Below are positions 12,151 to 24,410 of a DNA stretch of 64,000 nt, piece after piece. Source of the stretch: Ceratothoa steindachneri (lineage: Eukaryota; Arthropoda; Malacostraca; Isopoda; Cymothoidae); assembly GCA_963969495.1 (NCBI GenBank), contig OZ018329.1, positions 144,393,521 to 144,457,520 of the forward strand, given 5' to 3'. The position numbers and the translations under genes were made by a program. The first letter of the stretch is position 1. Each line of letters starts with the position of its first letter. Under the pieces are notes generated by a model. That model saw only the letters and a program-made list of their open reading frames with translations. It was not told the DNA's origin and did no database searches.

Positions 12151-14775
12151 ATTGCTGAGAGGGGGCGATTGGAAAGTGGACCAACAACTTTCCCAGGCCC
12201 AATCAGAGAGTCGGGGTCAACCCAGTGACAGAGCCTCCCTAACTTGCCCTCGGGCCGGGAGGTCTTGCAGTTCTTCCAGGTACCCTTTTTAACAGGCTAC
12301 CCTGGGTAACACCCGCCTAGACAGGGTACCCCCCTGCCCAGGGCTGGGGAATAAATCAAGAAAAAGGAAGATAAAGGATTAGGTTGAGGAACCAGAATGT
12401 GAGGGAGAGAGGCACTGTGGTGGAAGAATGTTGATAGAGTGTGTGGGGTGAAGTGAGGTGGTGGGTAAGGTGAGAAAAAGAAAGGTTATTTGAAGGAAGA
12501 AAAGGGATCGAAGGGAGAGAAAACAAATTAAATGAATAAAGTTAAAGAAGAAAAAAAGGAGGTGGATAAAAGAGTGAGAGAAAAGAGTTAAGGGAGTTTC
12601 TCGGTTACAGGACCGCGTCTCACAGATTTAGATGAGTTCATGATTATTTGGGGGGGATGGGGCCAATGGATAGGACTCAGAGAACAAGGAAAAACAGGGT
12701 GAATTCAGAGTAACAAAAAGGAGATATTTTTGCTTGGTTGGAGCCTGGACTTTATCTCCCATTAACCCCATCCCGGTGCCTCTCTTAGTGTAGGACCTTT
12801 TCTGGTGGGATCCAATCCATGCGGGGTTACCTCATATAGCACCCACCGTAAACTCAACCTCATTGGCTATTATCCAATTTTCCTATTTGTTATATATTAA
12901 ATAAATAATGACTATTTGTTATGATTTAATTAATAATAACTATTTCCTTTCAGTCAAATGTCATATTTTAAATAAAAAATGAGTCGATCCCAGATCTGAG
13001 GTAATAATTGTACCAGCGCGGCCTTGCCCTTCCTTGGTGTCGGGGAGGAGGAGTTAGCACTCCACACCCCATCTAGCGGTCGAGTAGCGTCCTTCTCACA
13101 ATCCGCAGATGGCAAAGTCTTTCATTGAATCTTCGAGTCAGGCTCTTGCGGGTTATTTCAAATAGTGCAAAGCTCTTAAAACAATAAGGAGATACATAAT
13201 GTGGTCATTAACGACCCAAGGGTCCACTACAGTCCAAATCAGGGAAGAATAGAAGTAAAATGGTCAGGAGTTCAAATTACATCAGCAGTCTTCCCAATTA
13301 GGTATCTTACATTTATTAGAACCCACATTCCATGCCATTTGTTCTATTGTTTGTTCAAGAACTACTGTTATATACTTTCTACACGTGTACGTAAAAAGGC
13401 ATGTTCCGTTTTTTCTTGGAGTTTAGACACACACTTATTTACGTGTGCAGCTATGATTCCTGAAGGAGCCATCTACTGCAACTCGAAGTCAATTGCAGTC
13501 CTGATATACATTGACACTAGGGTAGCATACAAAAGATCTTTCAGCAGACCACCACCCGCAAGCGCTCAAGAGACTATTATGGCAGAAAACGCAAAAGTTA
13601 AATGCAAAACTAACTTGTTCACACACTTTTCGGCGAAATAATTGCTGGCAAACTCTTTCACATTTTACTCGCTACCTTTCTTACTCATTCAGTCGAGGTC
13701 ATAATCATTATTTCATTTAAAAATGCTCTTCAATTCGATATTCTTAAATTATAACTAACGCACTTTCCGCTACTCGAGAGTAGACGTTCTCTTCTGTGAT
13801 TCATAGAAGGTAATATACACATACCAAAAATACCCCTTGATTTTTACACATATTTACTCATGTGCTTTCCTTATATTGTAAATTTTCTTAATAGTTCAAG
13901 TTTGTGTGCTATCATAACACAAGTAATTTTTAGTAGGGTCCTTTGTCTTGTTTACCAATTTAACTCCTTTGACGAGTGAATTTTCTCTCACGCATCTCGA
14001 AAAGAATTCTCTTATAATTAATATTACTGTAAACATTTAGTAGTTTAATCACTTCAATTAGTTGTCAACGAAGTCGACGACTTACGAGTAATAATTTAAG
14101 GTTGTGAGATCAAGGTCTTTCATTCCTAAGCCTGGAATTAATATATTTGTCCAAAGATACGTTCGCTCTAAGAGTGCTGTCTTTATTTGAGTAGTGAGAT
14201 TATATGATAAATTGAACTGAGTTCTCGAGAGGATGACGGATAATGGATATATATCAAGGCAGAATTGACTTAAACCTGAAATTCAAGACAATGAATCCCA
14301 GCAACCATTTAGCTTTCTTTGACGCTTGGACGCATTCGTTTGGACTTTGAAGTCTTTCGATATTCAGACCATATACTGAGTAGGTTCTTGGTCTTTATAT
14401 TCATTTAATTTATATATACATATATTCCTTTATAACTTGTTGCCTAGTGACTTTGCGTCCACAGTTTTGGTCTCTTTATTCAGTAATCGACTAGAATTTG
14501 GCCGTCCATTTGGTAATCCGCTTTTAAACTTCGATATCATAAGTGCCTGACCTCGCATTTGCGTATGTTAAAGTTTATCTGACATTTATCCGCCTACGTT
14601 TGGGTCTTCTACGAATTTTGAAAGTTTGCTTATTAAAAAGTTATCAAAGTTATTCATGGGATAGGGAAAATATATAGCAATTTTTTAAAAAAAGAAGATG
14701 TTTCTTCTAAACTAGGTCTCCCCAGAACTGGCTCCCCTTAACTAGTGTATAAGTGAGCTGGGTTATTTTTGGCAA

Positions 14776-14895
14776 ATGACTCTTTGTGTTTCATGACTCT
14801 TTGTGTTAAATGACTTTTTGTGTTTTATGACCATTCGAATTAAGTCATTCTTTGTGTCTTATGAATTTGTATGTCATAACTCTTTGTGTTTTAGT
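14776..14895 (+). repeat. Degenerate tandem repeat with unit near ATGACTCTTTGTGTTTT
   Basis: The unit TGACTCTTTGTGTT recurs five or six times with a period of roughly 17-24 bases and point changes. No coding potential. A simple minisatellite. Confidence 0.7.
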
Positions 14896-15490
14896 CCCCT
14901 TATAATATTAAGGAATTAAGAACCAGCCAAGACCCTAAGTTCCTCTCGAGCCTAGCTAACAAAAAATGGGTCAATAATGGAAGTGAGACATTTACGATAA
15001 GCTTAAAACGAAAGATAAATAATTAGATTCAAAACTCTTATTTGTGCAATGTCATATTTTAAAGTAATATTTATCGACCCTAATCTTAAACTGATTTGCG
15101 GTAGTGATTTCCATGACGTTCTAGGAAAGTTAGTCTATTTTTGTGTTATTTTATAGGAAAGATTGTTTGTGCTATCGCAGTGTTAAATATTTTGTTTTCC
15201 GTTAAAGCCATTGAATATACATAGTTAGCGCTCCGTTATCTAGCTCCAATATTAGAGGATAATTAATATTCGTAAGAGAGTTTTCCTTTTAAATTAAAAG
15301 CATAATCAAGGCCAGTGGCTTAATATGTCTGAGAGATAACACAAATACCCTTTAATTTTATAAATAAAATGGCTTGTGGGGATCAATTAATACACATACA
15401 CCGTGTTCTATCTTAATTTACATATGCACAATTTATATACTGACAAAGGTACTATTCTATTATCGACAACCAATTCTTTATTAAAGGATT

Positions 15491-15645
15491 AGTTAGGTTA
15501 GGTTAGGCTATTAAAAGATAAACTCGCCACAAATTATTTAATTCACAAAACACCAATAATTAAATTAAAGTTGAGATTCTGAAGATCATATTATTTTCAA
15601 AGTTTGCATAAGCTTTTGTTTTAATAACCTAACCTAACCTTACTG
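15491..15645. repeat. Inverted repeat with telomere-like (TTAGG) ends
   Basis: The left arm carries about three TTAGG units followed by CTATTAAAA. The right arm is its reverse complement (TTTTAATAACCTAACCTAACC) near 15617-15640. The arms share roughly 21 paired bases around an AT-rich spacer of about 100 bases. It could be a small MITE or two opposed interstitial telomere-like tracts. More CCTAA-like words occur to about 15800. Confidence 0.6.
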
Positions 15646-16737
15646 AACCTAATAACAATATAACATAAGATAACAACATAAAATAACATAAGGAACATAG
15701 GAAGACCAATTTTCGATACTCATGTATTAACCTGAGGAACCAATATATTTAGAGTGAAAACCAAACTAGACCTAACCCAACCTAACATAACCTAATCTTA
15801 GCCAAAATATCAAACTTTAATTCATACCTCCATTGCCACCATTGCCTTGAATACGTGAAAGACTGTGGTCGGAGTGAAGTGTGTCGCCTGCACATGCAGG
15901 GTTGACTGTAAATTGGATTGGGGTTGAGAAGAATTAAGGCGATGTGAATAAGTACGACTGGTTAGGGTTCGAACTCTGAAGTGATGAACCTGTTAAGTTC
16001 TCCGTTGTCATCACCCCTGGAGCTTTTAATTAAAAATCGAGTGACGTGTGGAGGAGTGAAGATAGATGACAGACTCTATCTCCTCTTTTTTTCTCTTCAT
16101 AACGTATTGACGCATTCAACACTTCTATTTTACACTTCAATTTTAATAATAAACTTTCATTTTAGATAAATAATTAAAGTCTTCAATAAATCGAACTTTT
16201 CTTTTCCTCTAAAACATAAATGTTATGAACTTTATTTCATAAATAATAAATATCTTATAAGAAATTGGGCGACCTAATTTTTCTTTCCCATTTTCCTATT
16301 AGGAAATTAAGGGATATTTTTTTCACCTCGAAGCTTTATTTAAAATTTCCGGATAAGAAACATTATTTTTTAAATCCAAATATAGGAATTATTCCAAAGT
16401 TTTCAAGGTTGGAACGATTGGTTTAGTGAGATGAGGAAGAAATGAATGTTAAGAAGAGGACGATTGTAACTGGACGGGGGATAATTGACGGGCATAATAG
16501 GAAATTTGCGTTGTCTAGATATACAGTAGAAAAGAAGTAAGAAAGAGGCGTAAAGAAAGGGTTAAAAGTTAGAGAAATTATGAAAAAAGAAAACAAAAAG
16601 ACTCAAAGATTCAAGTCACAGCAATCCAATCGAAGAGAATTCAAGGGCTTCCTAAGGAGGATCGAGACATGAAAAACGATCGATTTAAGCAAAAATAAAA
16701 GGGCTTATCTCATAGCAGGTTTGCAAGGAGACATCGG

Positions 16738-16853
16738 ATTAATCATAGATATGACCTCCGGGAACACCAATCATAATTAATGACCTCGAGGTAATTTTAA
16801 TCCTAGAAGATGACCTGCCACTCCCAAATATCAAGCATAGTTGATGACTCAAA
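16738..16853 (+). repeat. Divergent tandem repeat of about 30 bases around ATGACCTC
   Basis: About four units of the pattern AATCATA..ATGACCTC with period near 30 bases. Similar period to the minisatellite at 17897-18122, but relatedness is unproven. Confidence 0.5.
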
Positions 16854-17104
16854 AAAATCCTTCAGATATATTTAAAAAATAATAGGTAAACTAACTTATA
16901 TTAAAGAAAAAAAAATTGCACAAACCAATTAAATAAAAATAAAGTAACAAAAAATTAAATTCTAATCCAAGGTATGAAAAAAAGAAATATGATGGCTGAA
17001 ATTTTCAAATCCACTCAAACCGAATCGATTCAATCCTAAATCGCATTTTTACTTTATCTTTTTATCTTAGTCTTATTATCAATTATTATTATTTTTTTTT
17101 TTAA

Positions 17105-17370
17105 ATTTTAGGTTCCCAGTTCCCTTCGGTGGTCTCTCATTTTCTTACCATGTAGTCGGTGTGAGGGAGCGAGAGATCTAGTTTGATCGCCTAGTCCTAG
17201 TCATCCAGGAACCCAGCAGAAGATAATCTCTATATCCACCAGGTTCGTGGCAACCGTGGGGTCACAGATACCGCAAACCAGGGTGTGTGGAGATTTCAAT
17301 GCTCCGAGAGCACTCAGGGCGTTGTATGAGCCGCTAATGATCACAATCCGGATTGATCATAGAGATCTGA
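17105..17370 (-). pseudogene. RNase H fragment of the non-LTR family, copy 3
   Basis: On the minus strand this aligns with the intact ORF2 from about 54600 to 54900. Shared words include CAGGAACCCAGCAGAAGATA (the CWVPG box) and GAGAGCACTCAGGGCG (the SALSAL region). Several indels are present. It is an isolated piece with no other part of the element next to it, so it is a deletion remnant or a truncated insertion. Confidence 0.8.
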
Positions 17371-17896
17371 AAATAAAATGGTGAAAAAAGAGGAAGTGAA
17401 AATCTGTGGGAGATACACTTTCTTCCGAAAGCATTCATACCCCTACCCAATACCCAATTCTTTCGCCATAGCTCATGAACCCTTTATTGCGGGATAGGAA
17501 AATTTGAAGGCATAGAGTCGAATGCTTAATAAACGCACCCACAAATTTTCAACAAATTTAATAGAAAAATAAAGGAATAATAACACTTTTACGAATATTT
17601 CTACCCAAAACTAAATAAAACTCTATGTAATTTGAGAAATAATAATACATATTATTACCCTTTTTTATCCTTAATGGACACACTTCCAACGAATATTATC
17701 GTTTTTAACTTTGTTAAAATAATTATGGGAAAATTTCGTCCAACTCGCCTTTCTAAAACTTCACTCATGATCGGTTCTAAGGACGTCTTATATCGACGCG
17801 GACCTTCATTCTATGCCATAGATTTTCCAAAAGGTTGAAATGAGATGACTGTAATGGACCTTCCTAAACGCTTATTTAAGCTTTTTCCAACCAGGC

Positions 17897-18122
17897 CAAA
17901 ATCAATTATCTTAATTGCTCACTATATTGAGGGATTATCTTCACTTGATCATGGGGAGTGATTATCTTTAATTGGCCATTTGGAAGAGGGCTTATCTTTA
18001 TTTGATTATTCTTATGAGAGATTATTTTCACTTAGATATTTAGGCAAGGGATTATTTTATTGGTCATTTTACGGATGGATTATCTTTACTAGAATGACCT
18101 TGGGGATTATCTTTACTTGATC
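17897..18122 (+). repeat. Minisatellite of about 30 bases, core GGGATTATCTTTACTTGAT
   Basis: Seven to eight imperfect units, each with (G)GGATTATCTT and a variable tail, spaced 22-31 bases apart. No array spacer structure like CRISPR; neighbouring units differ by scattered substitutions. Confidence 0.75.
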
Positions 18123-18539
18123 CTGCAGGCCCTCATACTGCTATTTGGGCCAGTTGAAACCCCATCTGCTGGCGTTGTGGCCGGCAGGAAACGAAATCCT
18201 CAGCAGATGTAAGCTGCAGCATTGTTTGTATTTTAAACATGAATACTTTTGGAGGATCGTAATAAATAAATTTGCAAGGTGGAGTGAAAGGGGAGGAGGG
18301 TGAAAGCAGGTAAGTTAAATACGCAAACCATACCTCAGACAAAGGGTAGGGGTGACTAAACCCCCCATCCCAGCGAGAGAAAATTTAACTAAAGCTAGGC
18401 GGCGACTAGCCTACAAAAATTGGCTCCGGCAAAGAAAATTAGGTGATTAGATTTTCAGAAAGAATGCAGCGATAAAATGGTAAAATTGGGATATATAAGA
18501 TAAATAAAGCCCCGGTAGATTCAATCTTGTTTCAGACTA

Positions 18540-20735
18540 TCCGTGGCTACCATTGTTCCTTTTAGACATGTCAACTTTGCTCCTTTTTTGCAGCTTTATT
18601 TACCAAATGTTTCTAACCTCTCTTGGTCGGCTGCTAATTCTGCAGGCTAGACGCCGACTAAGTTTCTTCCATCCATCACTCGTCGGAGCGGTAATGTGGG
18701 CGTTTCCCCTTCTTTTACGGATGCTTTCTCAGCCTCTTCCTCTAGTTTGATTTATTCTTATGGGACCAAAGGCCCCTCCATTATGCGTGAGCTTGTCCTT
18801 GTCAATTTGGTCAATGGTAAACATGGTGACATACTTAGTGATATTCGGTCACTCAATGACAAACCTGTAAGGATGTCCCTGCCATATACCTTGAACTACC
18901 TATGCCAGAGAACTGGTACATTACTCCAAGGAGAACATTACTAAAACGATGACTAACCAAGGAATAGTCAGTGTAGATGAAAGTGAGAAAAGGTCTCTAG
19001 ACTCGCCCCGAAGCTCTTTGTCACTTTCGACATAGAATTGCTTCCTGAGTTGGTGCGCGCAGGCTGGTGTCGCTATAGAGTGAAGGCATTCGGGCCATTA
19101 ACACGAGATGTTATCATTACTACCGATTTAACAAGAGTAATAAATCTTGGCGGTTTGTGATAATGGGTCAAGCCCATAAACACATTTCCATAAACTGTCT
19201 AAGGCCGTTCATGATAAAGCTTTATTCATGCAATGTCCAGTGTGTAAATTACTACGATGGCATCCAGCATCCTCTAATCATTGCGTTAGGGATTCGTTCG
19301 CAATGTGAATTGTGGCCGTCCATAAGGCGGACCCAATTTTGTTTAGAGAGGCGAAGGATATAATCTTGTTGAGATTTGCGGGAAAAAGAATCTCCTAAGA
19401 CTCTCAAGGGTAAAAGAGAAATCTCTTCTCTTGACATCCAACACCAACGTGATAACTACGGCTCCCTACTGGTCTTTCATCTGCGGGTACTCTATTATTG
19501 ATTTGCCATCCCAGTCAGCACCTTAGCCAGAATGGAGCGAATCCTGCCCTTGCCAATACTGGAAAAACTTCTGTCCTGTACGAGTCGCTAGACGTAGATT
19601 AGGTAAAGCCAAAGTTGTGTAAGATTGAAACACTCTGTGGGCATTACTAAGCTTAGTTCTCGGAAGATGTATAGCAATGAATGAGTCCCAGGTGAATCGC
19701 CCACACTAACGTTGAGCGGAGTGCAACAGGACAACAGGCATTTCAGGACAATGAAATTTCTTCAATATTCCGATGTATGTAATCCCGAATCGGTTACGCC
19801 GAAGGATCTTATTAAGAGACCTATAGTTATACCTTTGAAAATTTTTCGTCTTCTTCCCTATTCTTCCAAGGCATCCACTGCACTGGGACTATCGGGTTAA
19901 CAATTCTCAGAGCATGTATCTTGTTGGACCGGAGCCATTTCTGTGTACACAGATAGTGCAAAGTCCGACGAAAAGTTAGGCTTTGATGTTGCTCCATCTC
20001 AACTTTTTTTTTAAGCCAGCGAGTCTCTCTCGGGCGCTGCTTATGACTTTTGATTGAACTGGCTGCAATATCCAACTTATTATAAAAGATTCCGCTCCGT
20101 GCCAGGTTTCCAAGGTACGGACGTGAATCTTCTATAATGAGGTGAGCCTTATGGGCCCTTGAGGCATAATGGTTTCCACACCCTCCAATTAGCAGTAACC
20201 CTTACATCATGGCTTTTGTAAGAACGATGGATGCCATTCTTGTAATTTGCTCGGTTTCTGATTGTGTAGGCGTTTCTGGAAATGAGTGCATTGATTAAGC
20301 GTTCATGCTGGCTACACAGATTTATCAACCTGAACAGTGCGTTTAGTTCTTTTCCCACTATAATAATATGATAAGGTAAAGATCATCCCTAAAGACTGGA
20401 TGGCAAAGAAGATGGTTGATCGGTATTTCAATATTGAGTACCAATGCGGCCCAAATTTTCCCCAAAACATATACCTCAATGCTTCAACACTGTCTCGTAT
20501 TTTCCTGTCACCTCATAATAGGACGCACTTGTGAGAGGCAGCGCCATCTGATGGAGTGCTTCTCCAAACCTTTATGCAAAGCCTGCTTGTTCCCTTAGAC
20601 TGCACGCTACATTTTGGTTGAATGTGCAAGACTGGTGTAGTTTTGTGAGCGGTTCATATTCCGGTATAGTGGCGAGTTGGGGTGCTGCCGTTTTATAATC
20701 GTGCCTGCACGAGAGTAGTTAAGTTTGCTTATTTA
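18540..20735 (+). mobile_element. Highly decayed non-LTR retrotransposon, copy 4, with internal deletion
   Basis: Three zones can be aligned with the intact copy in the same order. The 5' UTR-like part is at about 18540-18670 (CTCTTGGTCGGCTGCTAATT against CTCTGGTCAGCCTCTAATT). ORF1 follows at about 18690-19400. The RNase H to C-terminal part of ORF2 is at about 19925-20650. The APE and RT parts are missing or unrecognisable. Within ORF2 the TDS-type RNase H box (about 19955) and the final block ahead of the CCHC end (about 20525-20640) remain. Dense stops put its divergence above that of copies 1 and 2. Confidence 0.72.
18990..19170 (+). pseudogene. ORF1 relic of copy 4
   Basis: This matches intact ORF1 residues about 455-500: the segment leading from LFVTFD through LPE.VRAGWYRYRVKAF to the first zinc knuckle. 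The knuckle is degraded. Further knuckle-like sequence reads on to about 19290 in other frames. Confidence 0.7.
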
Positions 20736-20739
20736 TGAT

Positions 20740-22689
20740 TTTATTTATGTGATTAATTTATTTATATTTTACTAGATTGTTTTTATATATAGTTTTTTAT
20801 TTATTCTTTCTTTTTGATGTATCTACCCAGGTGAAGCCACCAGATGAGCGCTTTAAAATATCTGCCTCTTTGGTAGCAATCTTTAACTCTCTTTTTGTTT
20901 CCTTTTCTCTTTCTCTTATCAAATGCTCATTCCGAGCAATCCTGTCCCAATTATCGTTTTAAATTAGGATCGCTTTAAACTGACGGCATTTGTGCTTTTT
21001 ATAATTCCTTCAAAGAAAGAAGCTTCTACTTATCACAAGTAAAAATCGTAGGCATCATTAGCAAGGGCTGCTGGCAACAAGCCATTCTACCTCACTTAAA
21101 TGCTTATTTACATATACTATAAGAGTAAGGTTGATTCTTTAGAATCGCTTTTGATCATGGCTATTACACGAAATTTGGTTATTCTAGGAGGGAGGGGGAG
21201 GGGGTGACTTGGATATATCTGCAGGTTTAAATTGCATTAACTTTTATTTATTAGATTCTAACCTTTGCAAGGCAAGAAGGTTCCTTCTCGTTTAGATTAA
21301 AGGCAAACATGGATCGAAAACGAAAGGGCCATAATTTCTGAATATTTTTTAAGTTAGAAAAGATTGATAAAAAACCCTTAACGCAAATGAAATTAAAAAT
21401 TATCTAATATTCACTCTTGCTAATATAACTTTTCTCTCTTCCTTATTTTTCCTTGTCTTTATCTTACTGTAGGTCTTTTGTACATGTCAAGATTTTCTCA
21501 CTATTTCTTTTCCTGTAGGATCTTGATGGTTAGTTGGCTCTTTCTCTTTATCTACATATGTATGGCACATTTTAGAAATCTTTCCGAGAACACCCCACCC
21601 TTCTTCCATCCACTTGGAATGCAACTGAGAGCATAAATTAACGAGGAAAGACAAATAACAAACAAACTTAGAGAGATAATAATGAGAGATTGATAGAAAT
21701 GGTGAACATACGCGCTGGGCGTCATTAGAAGAAAGAGACCGTGTCAATTCAAAGGACGTAAGTAACGTCTGTTTTAGAAACCGGCGCGATCGCTCGTGAC
21801 CATGAAATGGAAAGCAGAAGGATAAGCTCACGTATGCGTTTACATCGGGGCGTATATTAAATAGGGCTATTCTTCATCGAAGTTTTATTTATATTTTTTA
21901 ATTATTAATAAAAGAAAAAGGAAACACAAGATAAATTCTGTTAGAAGGTTTTATGGATGAGATTTGTAAAACAATAGGAAATTTAGGGGAATAAAAATGA
22001 TATAAAAGCACAATATTGACGAGTCAAAGATGGTAATCACTTAAAGAGGTAGAGAGTGGAAGGGGAAATACACAAGCTGAACCTTCCCCAGTTTCCACCC
22101 AAGTTAATTCCCTTTATGTAACTCAAATATTAAGAAGATTAGAGACTTATAGACGCGTGTGAGCCTAGACGCGGGCGAATCTATATCTCACTATGTCGGT
22201 CGGTTGGCGGTCAGTCGGTACCCGTTTTGCGTTTCTTTGTTTGGATAATAACATTGTAACTATTTGGCCGATTCTAACTAAACCTAAAAATCTTATAATG
22301 CTTCACATTCTCCTTTTAATGATATAATAATTGGCAAGGTCTTCCCAAGATTATCTGGAGAATTATTTGGCAATATCTTTATAACTATTCAGCCGATTCT
22401 AACGAAATTAAAAACCCTTAAGTTGTTTTACATTTTCTTTCGAATGATATAATTGCGAAGATCTTCCTAAAGTTAGTCAGGAAATTATTGGAAGTTATGA
22501 AGGTCGTAAAGTCATAAATCAGAAGAAGTGAGAGCACCTAACCTTTCGTTAGCAGACCTTGTTTTTCTTTATGCGCCCTACTGGCGAATACCTCAGAGGA
22601 CAGAGGTCGTCGCAATTAAATTTCAGCCTAAAGCTAAGTCACATTAAGAAACACAAAATAAATCATTAAAAACACGAATCCAACAAAAC
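20740..22689. other. AT-rich stretch without a supported gene
   Basis: Only short frames and homopolymer-rich DNA. The 114-codon minus-strand frame at 21487-21831 has no recognisable motif. Two short near-repeats sit at about 22240-22320 and 22370-22450 (ATAACTATT..CCGATTCTAAC), suggesting a local duplication. Confidence 0.5.
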
Positions 22690-22900
22690 AGAAACGATCA
22701 AACGCAAAAGCATACGTAAGAAGGAAGCACGCTCCGATGCAGGGGAAGGGTAGCAATCCATAGAGCAGAAACATGCTACCAACTACAAAGGGAGTCAAAT
22801 AAAGTGTAGACGGAAAGTGAGATAGTCAATAAATCTGTGAGCATAGAATAAGAGCTATCAAAGAATGACATAGGCGTGCACAACAAACATTAGCCAGATA
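22690..22900 (-). mobile_element. 3'-end fragment of a non-LTR element related to copy 2
   Basis: The motifs GAAGCACGCT, ACATGC..ACTAC and AGTCAAATAAA are shared in the same order with the 3' end of copy 2 (about 7140-7230). They are followed by AGTCAATAAATCTGTGAGCAT, matching the end of ORF2. This is a short remnant with approximate edges. Confidence 0.45.
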
Positions 22901-23427
22901 CCAATTTGACTGTAGCCTGTACTGTACTCTTGACAATAGATGCCAGATAGTCTTTTACACCTACCAGACTCATTCATATTAACCCGAAGTGCTGGAGAAT
23001 TTTTCGTTCTTTTAAGAATATTATTGAAAGAAAACCTTTTATAGATTGGAATTTTAGTCCTAATCTCTATAGAACTGTATTGTTCCTGGAAAACATTGAA
23101 TTTTAATTACTGTTAATTTTTACGATTATAGATAACAACTCGGGTTTTACTTCTCAGCCTGAGTCAAGCGCGTGTGAACGATGTCGAGAGAACGTCTGAT
23201 AACAATGATATCTTGGACATCAGGCACCTCTAAGATGACCGCCAGACGGTGAACGAAAATATATGAAATGCAACTAGGCTCAATAAAAGGAGTTCGAATT
23301 ATTGGTTGCAATTACTTACTTGAAGTGAGTGTTGGCAGAAATTAAATCGGCAGCAAATACAGGTTCACTACCTAATTTATACTCGGACTAAGCCTGAACA
23401 GCTCGAGAGCTGTGCAGTCTTGGAATA

Positions 23428-23573
23428 AAGAACACTGTCTTGGAGAATAAAGTTTAATAAAACAGGACTAGTTTCGATATTTAGTTTTCCATATCATCTT
23501 CAGCCATTCCTTTAGGAAACTACATATCGAAACTAGTCCCGTTTTATTAAACTTTATTCGCCAAGACAGTGTT
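23428..23573. repeat. Small foldback with two opposed copies of a Penelope-like tail
   Basis: The arms 23428-23476 and 23525-23573 are reverse complements with few mismatches and share CACTGTCTTGG/CCAAGACAGTG ends and the AAACTAGTCC core. The roughly 48-base loop carries a hammerhead-like core on the minus strand. About 90 bases further right lies a long (TA)n tract. The arrangement copies that of the larger foldback at 28933-29401. Confidence 0.75.
23465..23505 (-). ncRNA. Hammerhead-ribozyme-like motif in the foldback loop
   Basis: On the minus strand CTGAAGA, a match to the CUGANGA box, is followed by a 5-bp stem (GATAT/ATATC) and GAAAC. The conserved boxes are in hammerhead order. Stem III would be very short, as known for Penelope-associated hammerheads. 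A complete stem I was not proven. Confidence 0.45.
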
Positions 23574-23655
23574 TTTTATTGTACATTTAACTTACTCTTT
23601 ATTGAGAGAAACAGTGCTTATATATACATATATATTTATACATAAACACATACAG

Positions 23656-23663
<8 letters not shown>

Positions 23664-23739
<76 letters not shown>

Positions 23740-23779
23740 CCCTCCATCCGTCTCTGTCTCTCTCTCTTTCTATCTCTCT
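23664..23779. repeat. (TA)n microsatellite followed by a TC-rich tract
   Basis: Pure TA dinucleotides run to about 23737, then imperfect TC repeats to 23779. Confidence 0.95.
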
Positions 23780-24117
23780 CATGTTCTTTCTTAATTTTCA
23801 TGAAAGATATAATCATAATTTATATATTTCTGTTTCAGCAAAAAATAAATTTAATCAGTTAAATTTGGCCGAAGAAAATAATTCCCCTTTAATTTCTACA
23901 TTTAGTCTTATTAAAAATTGATTACTGGATATCCGCCCAATTACGTTTTTAATTAAGCTCTAATGTATTTTTTTATTCATGAATTGCATCTTTAATTACA
24001 ACTAAATGATATTAAAAATATATATATTTTTTTCAGTATTTCTATCAGATTGGTATATTCATATAAAAAGCCTCTAATCAAAGTAAATTTCTATGTCATC
24101 TGGAGAGTTCGTGACGT

Positions 24118-24120
<3 letters not shown>

Positions 24121-24204
<84 letters not shown>
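24121..24204. repeat. Compound (CT)n(TA)n microsatellite
   Basis: About 15 CT units pass directly into about 26 TA units. Open frames across it encode only serine-leucine and isoleucine-tyrosine runs and are not genes. Confidence 0.95.
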
Positions 24205-24206
<2 letters not shown>

Positions 24207-24410
24207 TTCCTAACTTTGGGTTTAAATAGGACTGAATTCAAATACTATTCAATTATTGGCGAACTTATCAACGGATTATCTCAAGACCAAAATTGAAATA
24301 TAAGATAAATCGAGAGACTCGAAAAAGAAATAATTAACACTTAAACTGGCAGCCGTAATTAATAATAAGGTTATAAAGAAATTCTGCTGCCCAACTATTC
24401 ATATATATAT

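Larger units (their letters stand above)
12151..17104. other. Gene-poor stretch with local repeats
   Basis: No coding region can be supported. A 146-codon frame at 13201-13641 starts with GTG and shows no motif. The part at 12170-13120 is clearly richer in GC and purine tracts than its surroundings and may be a decayed retroelement end. Named repeats inside are given separately (14776-14895, 15491-15645, 16738-16853). Confidence 0.5.

Noticed and set aside
13201..13641. 146-codon open frame
   Set aside because: It starts with GTG, has no motif and no flanking gene signals; probably chance.
17897..18122. CRISPR-like repeated array
   Set aside because: Units are contiguous and gradually diverged, without constant repeats and unique spacers, and the DNA is eukaryotic.
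24093..24296. Open frame with serine-leucine and isoleucine-tyrosine runs
   Set aside because: It is the translation of the CT/TA microsatellite; the same applies to 29257-29538.
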